Of a stretch of 64,000 nt of DNA, positions 25,293 through 34,140 are shown in pieces. Below the pieces are notes generated by a model, which worked only from the letters and a program-made list of their open reading frames with translations, had not been told where the DNA came from and made no database searches. A program made the position numbers and the translations under genes. How positions within the stretch are numbered: the stretch's first letter is position 1; each line of letters starts with the position of its first letter. Source of the DNA: JAKFWF01 sp963741505 (GTDB taxonomy: Bacteria > Pseudomonadota > Alphaproteobacteria > Rhizobiales > Hyphomicrobiaceae); NCBI GenBank assembly GCA_963741505.1, contig CAVUIJ010000033.1, positions 62,001-126,000 on the forward strand, read 5' to 3'.

Positions 25293-27347
25293 ATGACGAC
25301 GGCGCCACTGCTCTCGATCACCGGCCTCAGCGTGAAGTACCGGACCGCCGGCGGCACGGTCTCGGCGCTGAGCGACATCGGCATCGACGTCGGCAAGGGG
25401 CGGACGCTCGCGATCGTCGGCGAGTCGGGCTCGGGCAAGAGCACGGTGGCGCTGGCGCTGATGGGCCTGCTGCCATCCGAAGCCGTCATCGCCGGCGGGC
25501 ATATCGTTTACGACGGCACCGACATTCTCACTCTCGGTGACGAAGCGCGACGAAAGTTGCGCGGACGGCGCATGGCGCTGGTTTTCCAGGACCCGTTCGC
25601 CGTGCTCAATCCGTCGATGCGGGTCGGCGAGCAGATCGGTGAAGGGCTCGTGCATCATCGCGGCCTGTCGAACGACGCGGCGCTGGCACGAGCGGTGGAG
25701 CTGCTGGCCGAGGTCGGCATCGCCGATCCGAAAGCGATCGCCGGCGCTTACCCGCACGAGCTTTCGGGAGGGATGCGCCAACGTGCGCTGATCGCCGGCG
25801 CGCTCGCTGCCGAGCCCGATTTCCTGATCCTCGACGAGCCGACGACGGCGCTCGATGTGACGGTCGAGGCGCAGATCCTCGACCTGCTGCGTGATCTGCA
25901 GGCCAAGCGCGGGCTGTCGATGCTGTTCATTACCCACAACCTCGGCGTCGTGCGCCAGATCGCCGACGAGGTTGCCGTGCTCTATGCTGGCGAGATCGTC
26001 GAGCGCGGTGCCACCACCGATGTCTTCGAGCAGCCGCGCCATCCCTACACCAAGGGTCTGCTGGCGGCGATTCCGCGGCTGGTGGCACGCCAAGATCGCT
26101 TGGCGTCAATCCCCGGCCGCCTGCCCGATCTCAGACATCCGCCGGCCGGTTGCCGCTTCGCCCGCCGGTGCCCGTTTGCGCAGCCGGCCTGCGCGGCGCG
26201 GCAGTCGCTGTGGGTGGGCGCCGGCCGTCAGGTGCGCTGCGTCCGCGCCGACGAGGTCCAGGCAGAGCCGTGGCCGGTCTTTGCCGAAGATCCCGGTGCA
26301 CCCGCACGAGCGGCGCCGACAGCCGCGGATTTGGGCGCAGTCGTCGAAGCGAGTGATCTGCGCAAGACGTTCCGGCTGACCCGCGGGCTCGCCAGCTTGC
26401 GGTTCGAGGGCTGGCGGCCCGTCGTCCGGCCGGTCGAAATTCGCGCCATCGACGGCGTGACGCTGACCATCGGCCGTGGCGAAGTCTTGGGTCTCGTCGG
26501 CGAATCCGGCTGCGGAAAGACCACGCTGGGGCGCACCATCCTGCGCCTCATCGATCCCGACAGCGGCGAGATCAGCGTTGCCGGAGCCCAGGTGACCGGG
26601 CTCACGCAAGCGCGTCTCACCGACATGCGCCGGCAGGCGCAGATCGTATTCCAGAACCCGGATTCTTCGCTCAATCCACGCAAGACGGTCGGCGACATCA
26701 TCGCCCGGCCGCTGCAGCGTTTCGCCATCGTGCCGGCCAGCGAGGTGGCAGCCCGCGTTCGCGCACTACTCGACCTGGTGCGGCTGCCGTCACACTTCGC
26801 CAACCGCTATCCGCATCAGCTGAGCGGTGGCGAGAAGCAGCGCGTCGGCATCGCGCGGGCGATCGCGACCGAGCCGCAGTTCATCGTCTGCGACGAGCCG
26901 GTGTCGGCGCTCGACGTCTCGGTGCAGGCGGCGATCGTCAACCTCTTGGCCGATCTGCGCGACCGGCTGGGCGTCGCCTACCTGTTCATCTCGCACGACA
27001 TCTCGGTGGTGGCGCATTTGGCAGACAGGATCGCCGTGATGTACCGCGGCCGCATCGTCGAGATCGGCACCGCAGCTGAAGTGCTGGCGCCGCCGATGCA
27101 CCCCTACACCGAAGCCCTGCTGTCGGCAGTACCGAACGTCGATGCCCGGGAGAGCAGCCGGATAAGACTGCCGCTCGAACCACGACGCAGCATGACACAC
27201 GGCGGTTGCGTTTTCGCCGGGCGTTGCCCGCGCCGCATCGGCGAGATCTGCGATACGAAGGTGCCGCCCGAGGTCGTGCGCTCGGCCAGCCACCGCATTG
27301 CCTGTCACCTCGACATGAGTGGCGCCGATCAGCGCTTGTCGAAATAG
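25293..27347 (+). CDS. Fused double ATPase of dipeptide-type ABC transporter (system 2)
   Basis: DppD-like and DppF-like ATPases are joined in one 684-residue protein, as in GsiA. Half 1 has Walker A GESGSGKST (43-51), Q-loop VFQDPFAVLNP, signature LSGGMRQRALIAGAL and Walker B LILDEPTTALD, then the Cys-rich peptide-transporter tail. After a linker around 330-350, half 2 has Walker A GESGCGKTT (about 402-410), VFQNPDSSLNPR, LSGGEKQRVGIARAI and FIVCDEPVSALD, with its own tail. The frame is intact although both permease genes upstream are broken. Its 3' end overlaps the convergent agmatinase-like gene by 19 bases. Confidence 0.93.
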   Translation: MTTAPLLSITGLSVKYRTAGGTVSALSDIGIDVGKGRTLAIVGESGSGKSTVALALMGLLPSEAVIAGGHIVYDGTDILTLGDEARRKLRGRRMALVFQDPFAVLNPSMRVGEQIGEGLVHHRGLSNDAALARAVELLAEVGIADPKAIAGAYPHELSGGMRQRALIAGALAAEPDFLILDEPTTALDVTVEAQILDLLRDLQAKRGLSMLFITHNLGVVRQIADEVAVLYAGEIVERGATTDVFEQPRHPYTKGLLAAIPRLVARQDRLASIPGRLPDLRHPPAGCRFARRCPFAQPACAARQSLWVGAGRQVRCVRADEVQAEPWPVFAEDPGAPARAAPTAADLGAVVEASDLRKTFRLTRGLASLRFEGWRPVVRPVEIRAIDGVTLTIGRGEVLGLVGESGCGKTTLGRTILRLIDPDSGEISVAGAQVTGLTQARLTDMRRQAQIVFQNPDSSLNPRKTVGDIIARPLQRFAIVPASEVAARVRALLDLVRLPSHFANRYPHQLSGGEKQRVGIARAIATEPQFIVCDEPVSALDVSVQAAIVNLLADLRDRLGVAYLFISHDISVVAHLADRIAVMYRGRIVEIGTAAEVLAPPMHPYTEALLSAVPNVDARESSRIRLPLEPRRSMTHGGCVFAGRCPRRIGEICDTKVPPEVVRSASHRIACHLDMSGADQRLSK

Positions 27348-28288
27348 CCGGCCCGCACCGCCATGCCGATCAGGTTGGTGATCAGCCGGCCGGCGGTGAT
27401 GCAGGTGATCTGGTTGACGTCGTGCCGCGGCGTGATCTCGACCACGTCCATGCCGACCACGCGGCCCTTCTTGACGAGGCCATGGATCAGCTTGCGCGCC
27501 TGCAGGTAGGTGACGCCGCCCGGCATCGGTGCCGCCACCGCCGGGGCCACGCCCGGATCCATGCCGTCCATGTCGACGGTCAGATAATAGCGGCCGCCGC
27601 TCGGGATGCGCGCCAGGATCGCGTCGATGCCGACATCATGCAGCTCATAGGCCGGGATCAGATGCGCGCCGTAGGCCTTGGCTGCCTCGTATTCCTCTTG
27701 CCGCGCGCTGCCGGTGGCGCGCAGCCCGATCTGGAAGATCTCGCCGATGTGGGCCATTTCCGCTGCACGGCGGATCGGGCTCGAAAGGCCGTCACGCACG
27801 CCGTTGACGTCGTCGCGCCAATCGAGGTGCTGGTCGATGTGGACGAGCGTGATCGGTCCTTGGCCCTCGAAAGCGCGCAGCACCGGGATCGGGATCGCGT
27901 GATCGCCGCCAAGCACGATCGGCATCGCGCCGGCCTTGAGGATCTTGCGCACGGCGTGCTCGGCGCGGACGACGTGGCTTTTCAGATCGTGGATGTCGGC
28001 GCGGACATCGCCGCAATCGACGACGCGGATGTCGCGACCGTCGTACAGCGGCCCGCCGACGTCGAAGTCATAACGCTCGAGGCTGCGGGTGATGCGGTCG
28101 CTCGCCTGGCGCATGGCGGTCGGCATGTTGCTCTGGTCATTGGTGATGTCGGCGACCGAATAGGCCGAACCGTAGGGGATGCCCAGGAAGGCGATGTCGG
28201 CCTTCAAGTTGTCGAGATCGAGTGCCAGCTCGGAGAACAGGAATGTCTTGTGGCCGTGCTGCGGCGGTGAAGTCAGTGCGGTTGTCAT
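27329..28288 (-). CDS. Agmatinase/arginase (ureohydrolase) family protein
   Basis: Ureohydrolases use a binuclear manganese centre to split guanidino compounds to urea and an amine. The 319-residue product has the first metal histidine in VLGGDHAIPIPVLRAF, the second block as HIDQHLDWRDDVNG (the family usually has DAHxD) and the third as VDMDGMDPGVAPAV. PGGVTYLQARKLIHGL and GMDVVEITPRHDVNQIT match agmatinases. The start at 28288 has GGGAGAC upstream. Neighbouring aminotransferase and amine/peptide importers suggest a guanidino amine substrate. Agmatine itself is not proven. Confidence 0.88.
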   Translation of the reverse strand: MTTALTSPPQHGHKTFLFSELALDLDNLKADIAFLGIPYGSAYSVADITNDQSNMPTAMRQASDRITRSLERYDFDVGGPLYDGRDIRVVDCGDVRADIHDLKSHVVRAEHAVRKILKAGAMPIVLGGDHAIPIPVLRAFEGQGPITLVHIDQHLDWRDDVNGVRDGLSSPIRRAAEMAHIGEIFQIGLRATGSARQEEYEAAKAYGAHLIPAYELHDVGIDAILARIPSGGRYYLTVDMDGMDPGVAPAVAAPMPGGVTYLQARKLIHGLVKKGRVVGMDVVEITPRHDVNQITCITAGRLITNLIGMAVRAGYFDKR

Positions 28289-28452
28289 TATTGTCTCCCG
28301 GCGATCCGGCGCGGCCCTTATTGCGCGACGCAGCCTGGAGCAGTTTCGGGCCTGGTCCCGCGCACCGCAAGGGCGATCTCGGCGCAGCATGCGAACAAAT
28401 TTCTCAGGAGATGTGCTATCGTGCGAGCACTCGCGAAAGGCAAACAACTTCG

Positions 28453-29193
28453 ATGGGCGATGCGGCTTGCGACGTTGATGTTCTGATTGTCGCCCACGGC
28501 GAACGGGGCGGACGCGCCGACAACCAGGTGCTGCTGACGCTGCGCGACCGGGTCGCGGCGATGACCGCAGTAGGTGCCGTGCACGCTGGCGCCCTCAATG
28601 GCGAGCCAACGGTAGAGCAGGCCTGGGCTGCCATCGAACAGCGACGCTGCAAGGCGGTTCTGGTCTTTCCATTTTTCATGAGTGACGGCTACTTCGTGCG
28701 CACCGTGGTGCCGCAACGGTTGGCCGCGACCCGCTCCGCAATTGCGTGGCGCATCCTGCCGCCGCTGGGGCTCGATCCCGGTTTGCCGCAGGTCATTTGT
28801 GGCGAGGCGGCCGAAGCTGCCCGAGCGGTCGGCTGGGCGGCGTCGCACACGCGGCTGCTGCTGGTCGGGCACGGCTCGAAGTTCTCGCGCGCCTCGGCGC
28901 AGGCAACCCATGCCGCGGCCGCGGCCGTTGCCGCGCTCGGCAAGTTCAGGTCGGTCGAGACCGCGTTCCTGGAGGAACCGCCACTGGTCGACACGTGCCT
29001 CGCCGCTGATCCGGCGCAGACCGTGGTCGTCGGCTTCCTGTCGGGCGAGGGTCTGCACGCCGGCGACGATATTCCAGCCGCTATCGCCAGGAACGGCGGA
29101 CGTGCGCGCTACTGCGGTCCGATCGGGGCCGCCGCTGGCGTCGCCGGGCTCGTTGCCGGCACGATCCAAAACGCTCTGGGCGAAATGCCGTAA
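28453..29193 (+). CDS. CbiX/sirohydrochlorin chelatase-like protein
   Basis: The 246-residue product has two CbiX-type halves. The first starts VLIVAHGERGGRADNQ (metal-site His15) with VFPFFMSDGYFVRTVVPQRL, a typical CbiX signature. The second has LLLVGHGSKFSRASAQATHA (His140) and FLEEPPLVD. CbiX proteins insert cobalt or ferrous iron into sirohydrochlorin. No cobalamin or siroheme genes are nearby, so a role in tetrapyrrole metallation is family inference only. It is divergent from the agmatinase-like gene. Confidence 0.8.
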   Translation: MGDAACDVDVLIVAHGERGGRADNQVLLTLRDRVAAMTAVGAVHAGALNGEPTVEQAWAAIEQRRCKAVLVFPFFMSDGYFVRTVVPQRLAATRSAIAWRILPPLGLDPGLPQVICGEAAEAARAVGWAASHTRLLLVGHGSKFSRASAQATHAAAAAVAALGKFRSVETAFLEEPPLVDTCLAADPAQTVVVGFLSGEGLHAGDDIPAAIARNGGRARYCGPIGAAAGVAGLVAGTIQNALGEMP

Positions 29194-29275
29194 TATTGTG
29201 CCCGGCCGACCCGGCTCTCTATAGTGGGGTGCTACCTGGGCAAGGTGGCGGGGCTGCGGTGGCGGGGGCAACGGC

Positions 29276-30889
29276 TTGAGCGATTTCGACTATATCGTGG
29301 TGGGGGCAGGCTCGGCCGGTTGTGCCGTCGCCGGCCGGCTCGCTGCAACCGGCCGCTTCCGGGTGTTGCTGCTCGAAGCCGGGCCAAGCGATCGCAACAT
29401 CTGGATCCAGATGCCGATCGGTTACGGCCGCTCCTACTACAACCCGAAGGTCAACTGGATGTACCGCACCGAGCCGGTGCCGGGCCTCGATCATCGGGTA
29501 ATCTACCAGCCGCGCGGCAAGGTGGTCGGTGGCTCGAGTTCGATCAACGCCATGGTCTATTCGCGAGGCCAGGCGGCCGACTACGACGGCTGGGCGACGA
29601 TGGGCAATTCCGGCTGGGACTGGAACTCCGTGCTCGCTTGCTACAGGAACATGGAGGATCATGCGCTCGGCGCCAGCGAGCTGCACGGCGCCGGCGGCCC
29701 GCTGCACGTGACCAATATCGCCGATGCGGTTCATCCCCTGACCCACGCCTTCGTCAAGGCAGGATGCGAGGCCGGCCTGCCGTTCAATCCCGACCTCAAT
29801 GGCGAGAGCCCCGAGGGCGTCGGCTACTACCAGATCAACACCCGGGGCGGATTGCGCATGTCGGCGGCGCGCGCCTACCTGTGGCCGGCGATCCGCCGCG
29901 GCCAGATCGAGGTGATGACCGGTGCACTCGCAACCCGCATCGTGTTCGAGGGCCGGCGGGCGGCGGCGGTCGAATACCGCCGGGGCGGCATGGCGCATCG
30001 GGTGGGCGCCGCCGGCGAGATCATCGTCGCCGGTGGGGCGATCAATTCGCCGCAACTGCTGCAGCTCTCCGGCATCGGTCCAGCCGAGCTGCTCGGCCGG
30101 CATGGCATCGCCGTCGTCTGCGACCGCCCCGCGGTCGGCCGGAACATGCAGGATCACCTGTGCTACGACCACGCCTACCGGTCGCGCCTGCCGAGCCTCA
30201 ACGAGGAACTGCTGCCGCTCGCCGGCAAGATCAAGGTCGGCCTGCATTATCTGCTGCGCCGTCGCGGTCCGTTGTCGCTCAGCGTCAACCAGGGTGGCGG
30301 CTTCTTCCGCACCAGGCCCGACGTCGAGCGGCCGGACATGCAACTTTATTTCTCGCCATTGTCCTACGAGCGGGCGCCGCCCAATGTGCGGGCGCTGATG
30401 CGGCCGGACCCGTTCCCGGGCTTCCTGATGAGCGTTTCACCGTGCCGGCCGACCAGCCGCGGCGCGATCAACATTCGCTCGAGCGACCCGGCGCAGGCGC
30501 CGGCGATCGATGCCAACTACCTGTCGACCGCCGAGGATGTTCGCGATCTGCTGGCCGGCGCACGCTTCCTGCGGCGGCTGGCAGCGACACCGACGATGCG
30601 CGGCATCATCGCCGAGGAGTTGAAACCTGGCCCCGGCTACGTCGACGACGACGGCCTCGTCGCCGACATCCGCCAGCGGGCCTATTCGGTATTCCATCCC
30701 TGCGGCACCTGCCGCATGGGGCCCGACCCGGCAGACGCGGTGGTCGATCCGAACCTCAAGGTGCACGGCGTCCAAGGACTGCGCGTGATCGATGCCTCGA
30801 TCTTCCCGACCGTACCCTCCGGCAACACCAACGCGCCGGCGATCATGGTCGGCGTCAAAGGCGCGGAACTGCTGCTGGGCGACGCCTGA
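29276..30889 (+). CDS. GMC family FAD-dependent oxidoreductase (choline dehydrogenase-like)
   Basis: The 537-residue flavoprotein has the N-terminal dinucleotide motif DYIVVGAGSAGCAVAGRLA, the GMC signature GKVVGGSSSINAMVYSRG and the second signature GAINSPQLLQLSGIG. The catalytic C-terminal region FHPCGTCRMG, with SGNTNAPAIMVGVKGAELL, carries the His/Asn pair. Enzymes of this group oxidise alcohols such as choline, glucose or polyethylene glycol; the substrate here is unknown. The start is a TTG at 29276, forced because the FAD motif begins five residues later. An ABC operon for a polyamine- or iron-type ligand follows 127 bases downstream. Confidence 0.9.
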   Translation: MSDFDYIVVGAGSAGCAVAGRLAATGRFRVLLLEAGPSDRNIWIQMPIGYGRSYYNPKVNWMYRTEPVPGLDHRVIYQPRGKVVGGSSSINAMVYSRGQAADYDGWATMGNSGWDWNSVLACYRNMEDHALGASELHGAGGPLHVTNIADAVHPLTHAFVKAGCEAGLPFNPDLNGESPEGVGYYQINTRGGLRMSAARAYLWPAIRRGQIEVMTGALATRIVFEGRRAAAVEYRRGGMAHRVGAAGEIIVAGGAINSPQLLQLSGIGPAELLGRHGIAVVCDRPAVGRNMQDHLCYDHAYRSRLPSLNEELLPLAGKIKVGLHYLLRRRGPLSLSVNQGGGFFRTRPDVERPDMQLYFSPLSYERAPPNVRALMRPDPFPGFLMSVSPCRPTSRGAINIRSSDPAQAPAIDANYLSTAEDVRDLLAGARFLRRLAATPTMRGIIAEELKPGPGYVDDDGLVADIRQRAYSVFHPCGTCRMGPDPADAVVDPNLKVHGVQGLRVIDASIFPTVPSGNTNAPAIMVGVKGAELLLGDA

Positions 30890-31016
30890 GGCGACGGCGC
30901 ATGCTGCATCGCAGCAGGGGCGTTGCCGCCTGCAACCGCATTTTGGCTTGGCAATTCCGAGGGGCAGCAGCTTATCCTACCGCTCTTGACTGGACCGTTG
31001 CGGACGGCAGGACCTG

Positions 31017-32117
31017 ATGACGAGTGGCGGCCCACCTGCAATTCGCGTGACCCGCCTCAGCGCCGGCTATGGCGGGCGGGCGGTGCTGCACGATGTCGAT
31101 CTCGACGTCGCGGCGGGCGAGTTCGTGGCGATCCTGGGCTCTTCGGGCTGCGGCAAGACCACGCTGCTGCGGACGATCGCGGGCTTCCAGACGGCGCTTT
31201 CCGGCGAAGTGAAGTTGTTCGGTCGCGACGTCACCACCGCGCCGCCGGAACGGCGTGATCTGGCGATGGTATTCCAGTCCTACGCGCTGTGGCCGCACAT
31301 GACGGTACTCGGCAATATCGGCTACGGCTTGAAGCTGCGCGGCGTCGGGCGCGACCAGATCCGCAGTCGTGTCGAGGCGGTTCTCGACATGCTCAACTTG
31401 TCTGGCCTCATCGAACGCAAGGTCACCGACCTGTCGGGCGGCCAGCGACAACGGGTGGCGCTCGGCCGCGCGCTCGCGATCGAACCGAAGATCCTGTTGC
31501 TCGACGAGCCGTTGTCCAATCTCGATGCCAAGGTGCGCCTGCAGTTGCGAGCAGAGATCAAGTCGTTGCAGCGCAAGCTCGGGTTTGCCGCCATCCACGT
31601 CACTCATGATCGCGAGGAAGCGATGACGATGGCCGATCGGATCGTGGTCATGGATCACGGCCGCATCGTCCAATATGGCCGCCCGGAAGAGGTCTACGAC
31701 CAGCCGCAAAGCCCGTTCATCGCCTCCTTCATGGGCGCCGACAACACCATCGATATCGAGGTTGCGGTGACTGCACGCGGCAATGAGATCAGCGCCGAGG
31801 GCGCGCGCGCACCGGTATTGTGGCAGGGCCGGATGCCGGCCGGGCGGTCGCGCGCCTATTTCCGCGAGGACGCGGCCCGACTCATGGCCGACGGCGCGGA
31901 GGCGGCTGATACTCTCATCTTACCCGCGCGGATTGTCTCCCGCGCCTACCCGGGCGGCCACTATCGCTACGGCGTCGCGGTCGGCGCTCGCAACTACTCG
32001 GTCAACGACCCGGAGAGCCGCGAGCCGGACACGCCCGTTAGTCTTGGTCTTGCAATAAAGGATCTGCACATCTTCCCCGTAGGCGGATCACAACACATGG
32101 AGAGGAAACAGCCATGA
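31017..32117 (+). CDS. ABC transporter ATPase, PotA/FbpC type
   Basis: The 366-residue ATPase has Walker A GSSGCGKTT, VFQSYALWPHMTVLGNIGYG, signature LSGGQRQRVALGRAL, Walker B ILLLDEPLSNLDA and a C-terminal TOBE domain (LPARIVSRAYPGGHYRYGVA). This is typical of spermidine/putrescine or ferric-iron importers. The next gene overlaps it by four bases (ATGA), so ATPase and binding protein are co-translated. Confidence 0.92.
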   Translation: MTSGGPPAIRVTRLSAGYGGRAVLHDVDLDVAAGEFVAILGSSGCGKTTLLRTIAGFQTALSGEVKLFGRDVTTAPPERRDLAMVFQSYALWPHMTVLGNIGYGLKLRGVGRDQIRSRVEAVLDMLNLSGLIERKVTDLSGGQRQRVALGRALAIEPKILLLDEPLSNLDAKVRLQLRAEIKSLQRKLGFAAIHVTHDREEAMTMADRIVVMDHGRIVQYGRPEEVYDQPQSPFIASFMGADNTIDIEVAVTARGNEISAEGARAPVLWQGRMPAGRSRAYFREDAARLMADGAEAADTLILPARIVSRAYPGGHYRYGVAVGARNYSVNDPESREPDTPVSLGLAIKDLHIFPVGGSQHMERKQP

Positions 32118-33250
32118 AGCGCATGCTTGCTATTGCGACCCTGGTATCGGCAATCGGCGTCTTGCCGGCCGGCGCCCAGACCATCAACGTCGCCACCGCC
32201 GGCGACCAGAACATGGTCGACTACATCAAGGACTTCCTCGCTCCCCAATTCGAGAAGGCCAACCCCGGTACCAAGATAGTTGCCGTCGGCACCGGTCCTG
32301 GCGATGGCGGCTCGCAGAAGATCTACGAGAAGCTGTCCGCCCAGTCGAAGGCGGGCGTCGACAAGTGGGACTTCGATGTCGTCGTGGTGCACCAGAAGAT
32401 GGCCGGTCAGATGGTCGGCGAGAGCCTGCTCGCCAGCTACACGAGCAAGATCCCGACGGGAGCGCTGGTGACGCGCGATACCGCCAAAAACGCGCTCGGC
32501 GCCAATGTCTCAGGCTTCGTCATGCCGATGTTTCATAGCCAGACCGCAATCGCCTACAACGCCGATCTGGTGAAGGATGTGCCCAACTCCTACGCCGAGC
32601 TCGCCGAGTGGGTGAAGAAGAACCCGAAGAAATTCGGCTACAACGGCATCAAGGGCGGCATGTCGGGCGTCGCATTCGTAACTGGCTGGGTCTATGCCTT
32701 CGGCGGCGATGCCGGCAAGCTAATGCAGGGCCCTTATGATGCTGCTTCGAAGACTTCGTGGGACGGCTCGTTCGCCAATCTGAAAGAGTTCAACAAGGAC
32801 GTGGTGATCACGCCCGGCAACGCCGGCACCCTCGACATGCTCAATCGCGGCGAGATCGTGATGGGCCCAGTGTGGGTCGACATGTTCTACACATGGCTCG
32901 CCGACGGCAAGCTGCCGCCGAACCTGAAACTCAAGATCGTCTCGCCGGGCATGCCGGGCCAGCCGATGTACTATGCGATTCCCGCCAAGGCCGCCAACGC
33001 CGCGCTCGCCGAGAAGTTCATCGCCATGGCGACGAGCCCGGAAGTGCAGGCCGAGGGCATCGTCAAGCGCTTCAACTGGTATCCGGGCATCGACGCCAAG
33101 CACCTCGAGGGCAAGCTCGATGCGGCGGCGTGGAAGAAGCTGTTCAGCGACATCAGCCCGGACGATTTGGCCGCCAAGGGCAAGCCGTTCCCGCTCGGCC
33201 AGTATTTCAACGAGATCCTCGAAGGCTACGAGAAGAAGGTGGCGAACTAG
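32114..33250 (+). CDS. Extracellular solute-binding protein, polyamine/iron type
   Basis: The 378-residue periplasmic protein has a Sec signal peptide (MKRMLAIATLVSAIGVLPAGAQ). The mature part INVATAGDQNMVDYIKDFLA shows the family 1 binding-protein fold, with MFHSQTAIAYNADLVKDVPNS and NRGEIVMGPVWVDMFYTWL. It is the ligand receptor for the ATPase before it and the two permeases after it. The latter are separated from it by a palindrome and a vapBC insertion. Confidence 0.9.
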   Translation: MKRMLAIATLVSAIGVLPAGAQTINVATAGDQNMVDYIKDFLAPQFEKANPGTKIVAVGTGPGDGGSQKIYEKLSAQSKAGVDKWDFDVVVVHQKMAGQMVGESLLASYTSKIPTGALVTRDTAKNALGANVSGFVMPMFHSQTAIAYNADLVKDVPNSYAELAEWVKKNPKKFGYNGIKGGMSGVAFVTGWVYAFGGDAGKLMQGPYDAASKTSWDGSFANLKEFNKDVVITPGNAGTLDMLNRGEIVMGPVWVDMFYTWLADGKLPPNLKLKIVSPGMPGQPMYYAIPAKAANAALAEKFIAMATSPEVQAEGIVKRFNWYPGIDAKHLEGKLDAAAWKKLFSDISPDDLAAKGKPFPLGQYFNEILEGYEKKVAN

Positions 33251-33266
33251 GTCGAACTGGTCGCAT

Positions 33267-33290
33267 GGTGCCAGGCTTCGGCCTGGCACC
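33267..33290. repeat. 24-base palindrome with TTCG loop
   Basis: GGTGCCAGGC and GCCTGGCACC form a perfect 10-base stem around TTCG, 16 bases after the binding-protein stop. There is no U-run, so it is less likely a simple intrinsic terminator than a transcript-stabilising or REP-type element. Two close relatives occur at 42998-43021 and 43033-43056. Confidence 0.7.
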
Positions 33291-33352
33291 GTCGCCCCTA
33301 GGCGCCCGATGCCTCGTCGCGCGCGAACGGCGAGGGAGTGATACGTGCCGAC

Positions 33353-33367
33353 GAGGTGATCGAATGA
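33353..33367 (+). repeat. Left copy of 15-bp direct repeat flanking the vapBC module
   Basis: GAGGTGATCGAATGA is identical to 34141-34155, where it contains the ribosome-binding site and ATG of the permease gene. Here the ATG reads only three codons before a TGA. This looks like the original permease start region left behind when the module was inserted. Confidence 0.7.
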
Positions 33368-33406
33368 CGGTTTGACAGACCCCTAGCCGACACATAGGAT
33401 GTGTGT

Positions 33407-33700
33407 ATGCAAGAGCGCGTCGCCCCGAGGCAGCAGCGCAAAGTGCGCAAGCAGATCTTCGTCACCGTCGAGCAGAATTGGCGGCTCAAGAGGCTGTCCG
33501 CCGCGATGGCGCGACCCGAGGGCGAGCTCGTGCGAGAGGCGATCGACGACTGGATGGCCCGCAACACGACGGACGAGGCGGCCTGGAAAGCGGGGCTGCT
33601 CGGCCTCGCCGGCATCTGGGCGGACTATCCCGAGATCGAGGAGAGGGTCGCGGCGGGCCGCAAGAGCTGGGGCCGGCGTCGGCAGGCCCAGCAGCGATAG
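33407..33700 (+). CDS. VapB-like antitoxin
   Basis: This 97-residue basic protein has an N-terminal ribbon-helix-helix-like region (KQIFVTVEQNWRLKRLSAAM, then PEGELVREAIDDWMAR) and a C-terminal tail rich in Trp and charged residues, suited to wrapping the toxin. It would bind its own promoter and neutralise the PIN toxin encoded 17 bases downstream. ATG 33407 is preferred over GTG 33401 because AGGA lies 7 bases upstream of it. The pair interrupts an ABC transporter operon. Confidence 0.8.
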   Translation: MQERVAPRQQRKVRKQIFVTVEQNWRLKRLSAAMARPEGELVREAIDDWMARNTTDEAAWKAGLLGLAGIWADYPEIEERVAAGRKSWGRRRQAQQR

Positions 33701-33717
33701 GCAGGAGCGCAGGGCGC

Positions 33718-34083
33718 ATGCTTCTCGACAGCAACATCCTGATCGACCTGCTGCGCGGGCGTGCGGAGGCCAGGCGATTCATCCAAACGCTCGGCAAACG
33801 TCCGAGCACATCGGTCATCTGCGCCATGGAGCTTCTCGCCGGTGCGCGCAGTCGCGCAGAGGAGCGATCGATCGACAAACTATTCCAGCACGCGCCTCCG
33901 TTCGATGTCACCGACCCGATCGCGCGTCGCGCCGGACAGTTCCTCAAACATTACCGCAACAGCCACGGGGTGACCGACCCCGACGCCTTGATCGCCGCCA
34001 CTGCCGAGCATCACGGGCTCATGCTCGCGACACGCAACGTCAAGCACTTCCCGATGTTTCCGAAGCTGATGGCGGCCTATTGA
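33718..34083 (+). CDS. VapC-like PIN domain toxin ribonuclease
   Basis: The 121-residue PIN domain starts MLLDSNILIDLLRG (catalytic Asp4), then AMELLAGARS (Glu) and DPDALIAATAEHHG (Asp), and ends with LATRNVKHFPMF. This is the full set of acidic residues for a magnesium-dependent RNase. VapC toxins cut tRNA or rRNA when freed from the antitoxin. AGGAG precedes the ATG. The catalytic residues and frame are intact, so the module is probably active. Confidence 0.9.
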   Translation: MLLDSNILIDLLRGRAEARRFIQTLGKRPSTSVICAMELLAGARSRAEERSIDKLFQHAPPFDVTDPIARRAGQFLKHYRNSHGVTDPDALIAATAEHHGLMLATRNVKHFPMFPKLMAAY

Positions 34084-34140
34084 CGACGCGGCCCGCGCGC
34101 GTGACGGGGTCAGATCCTGCGGGTTTCCCGGACTGACGGT

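Noticed and set aside
33267..33290. Palindrome as an intrinsic terminator
   Set aside because: The stem is strong but no U-run follows, and two related copies exist elsewhere, so a repeat family is the better description.
33365..33376. Short ATG frame after the left copy of the 15-bp repeat
   Set aside because: It stops after three codons. It is a leftover of the permease start region, not a gene.
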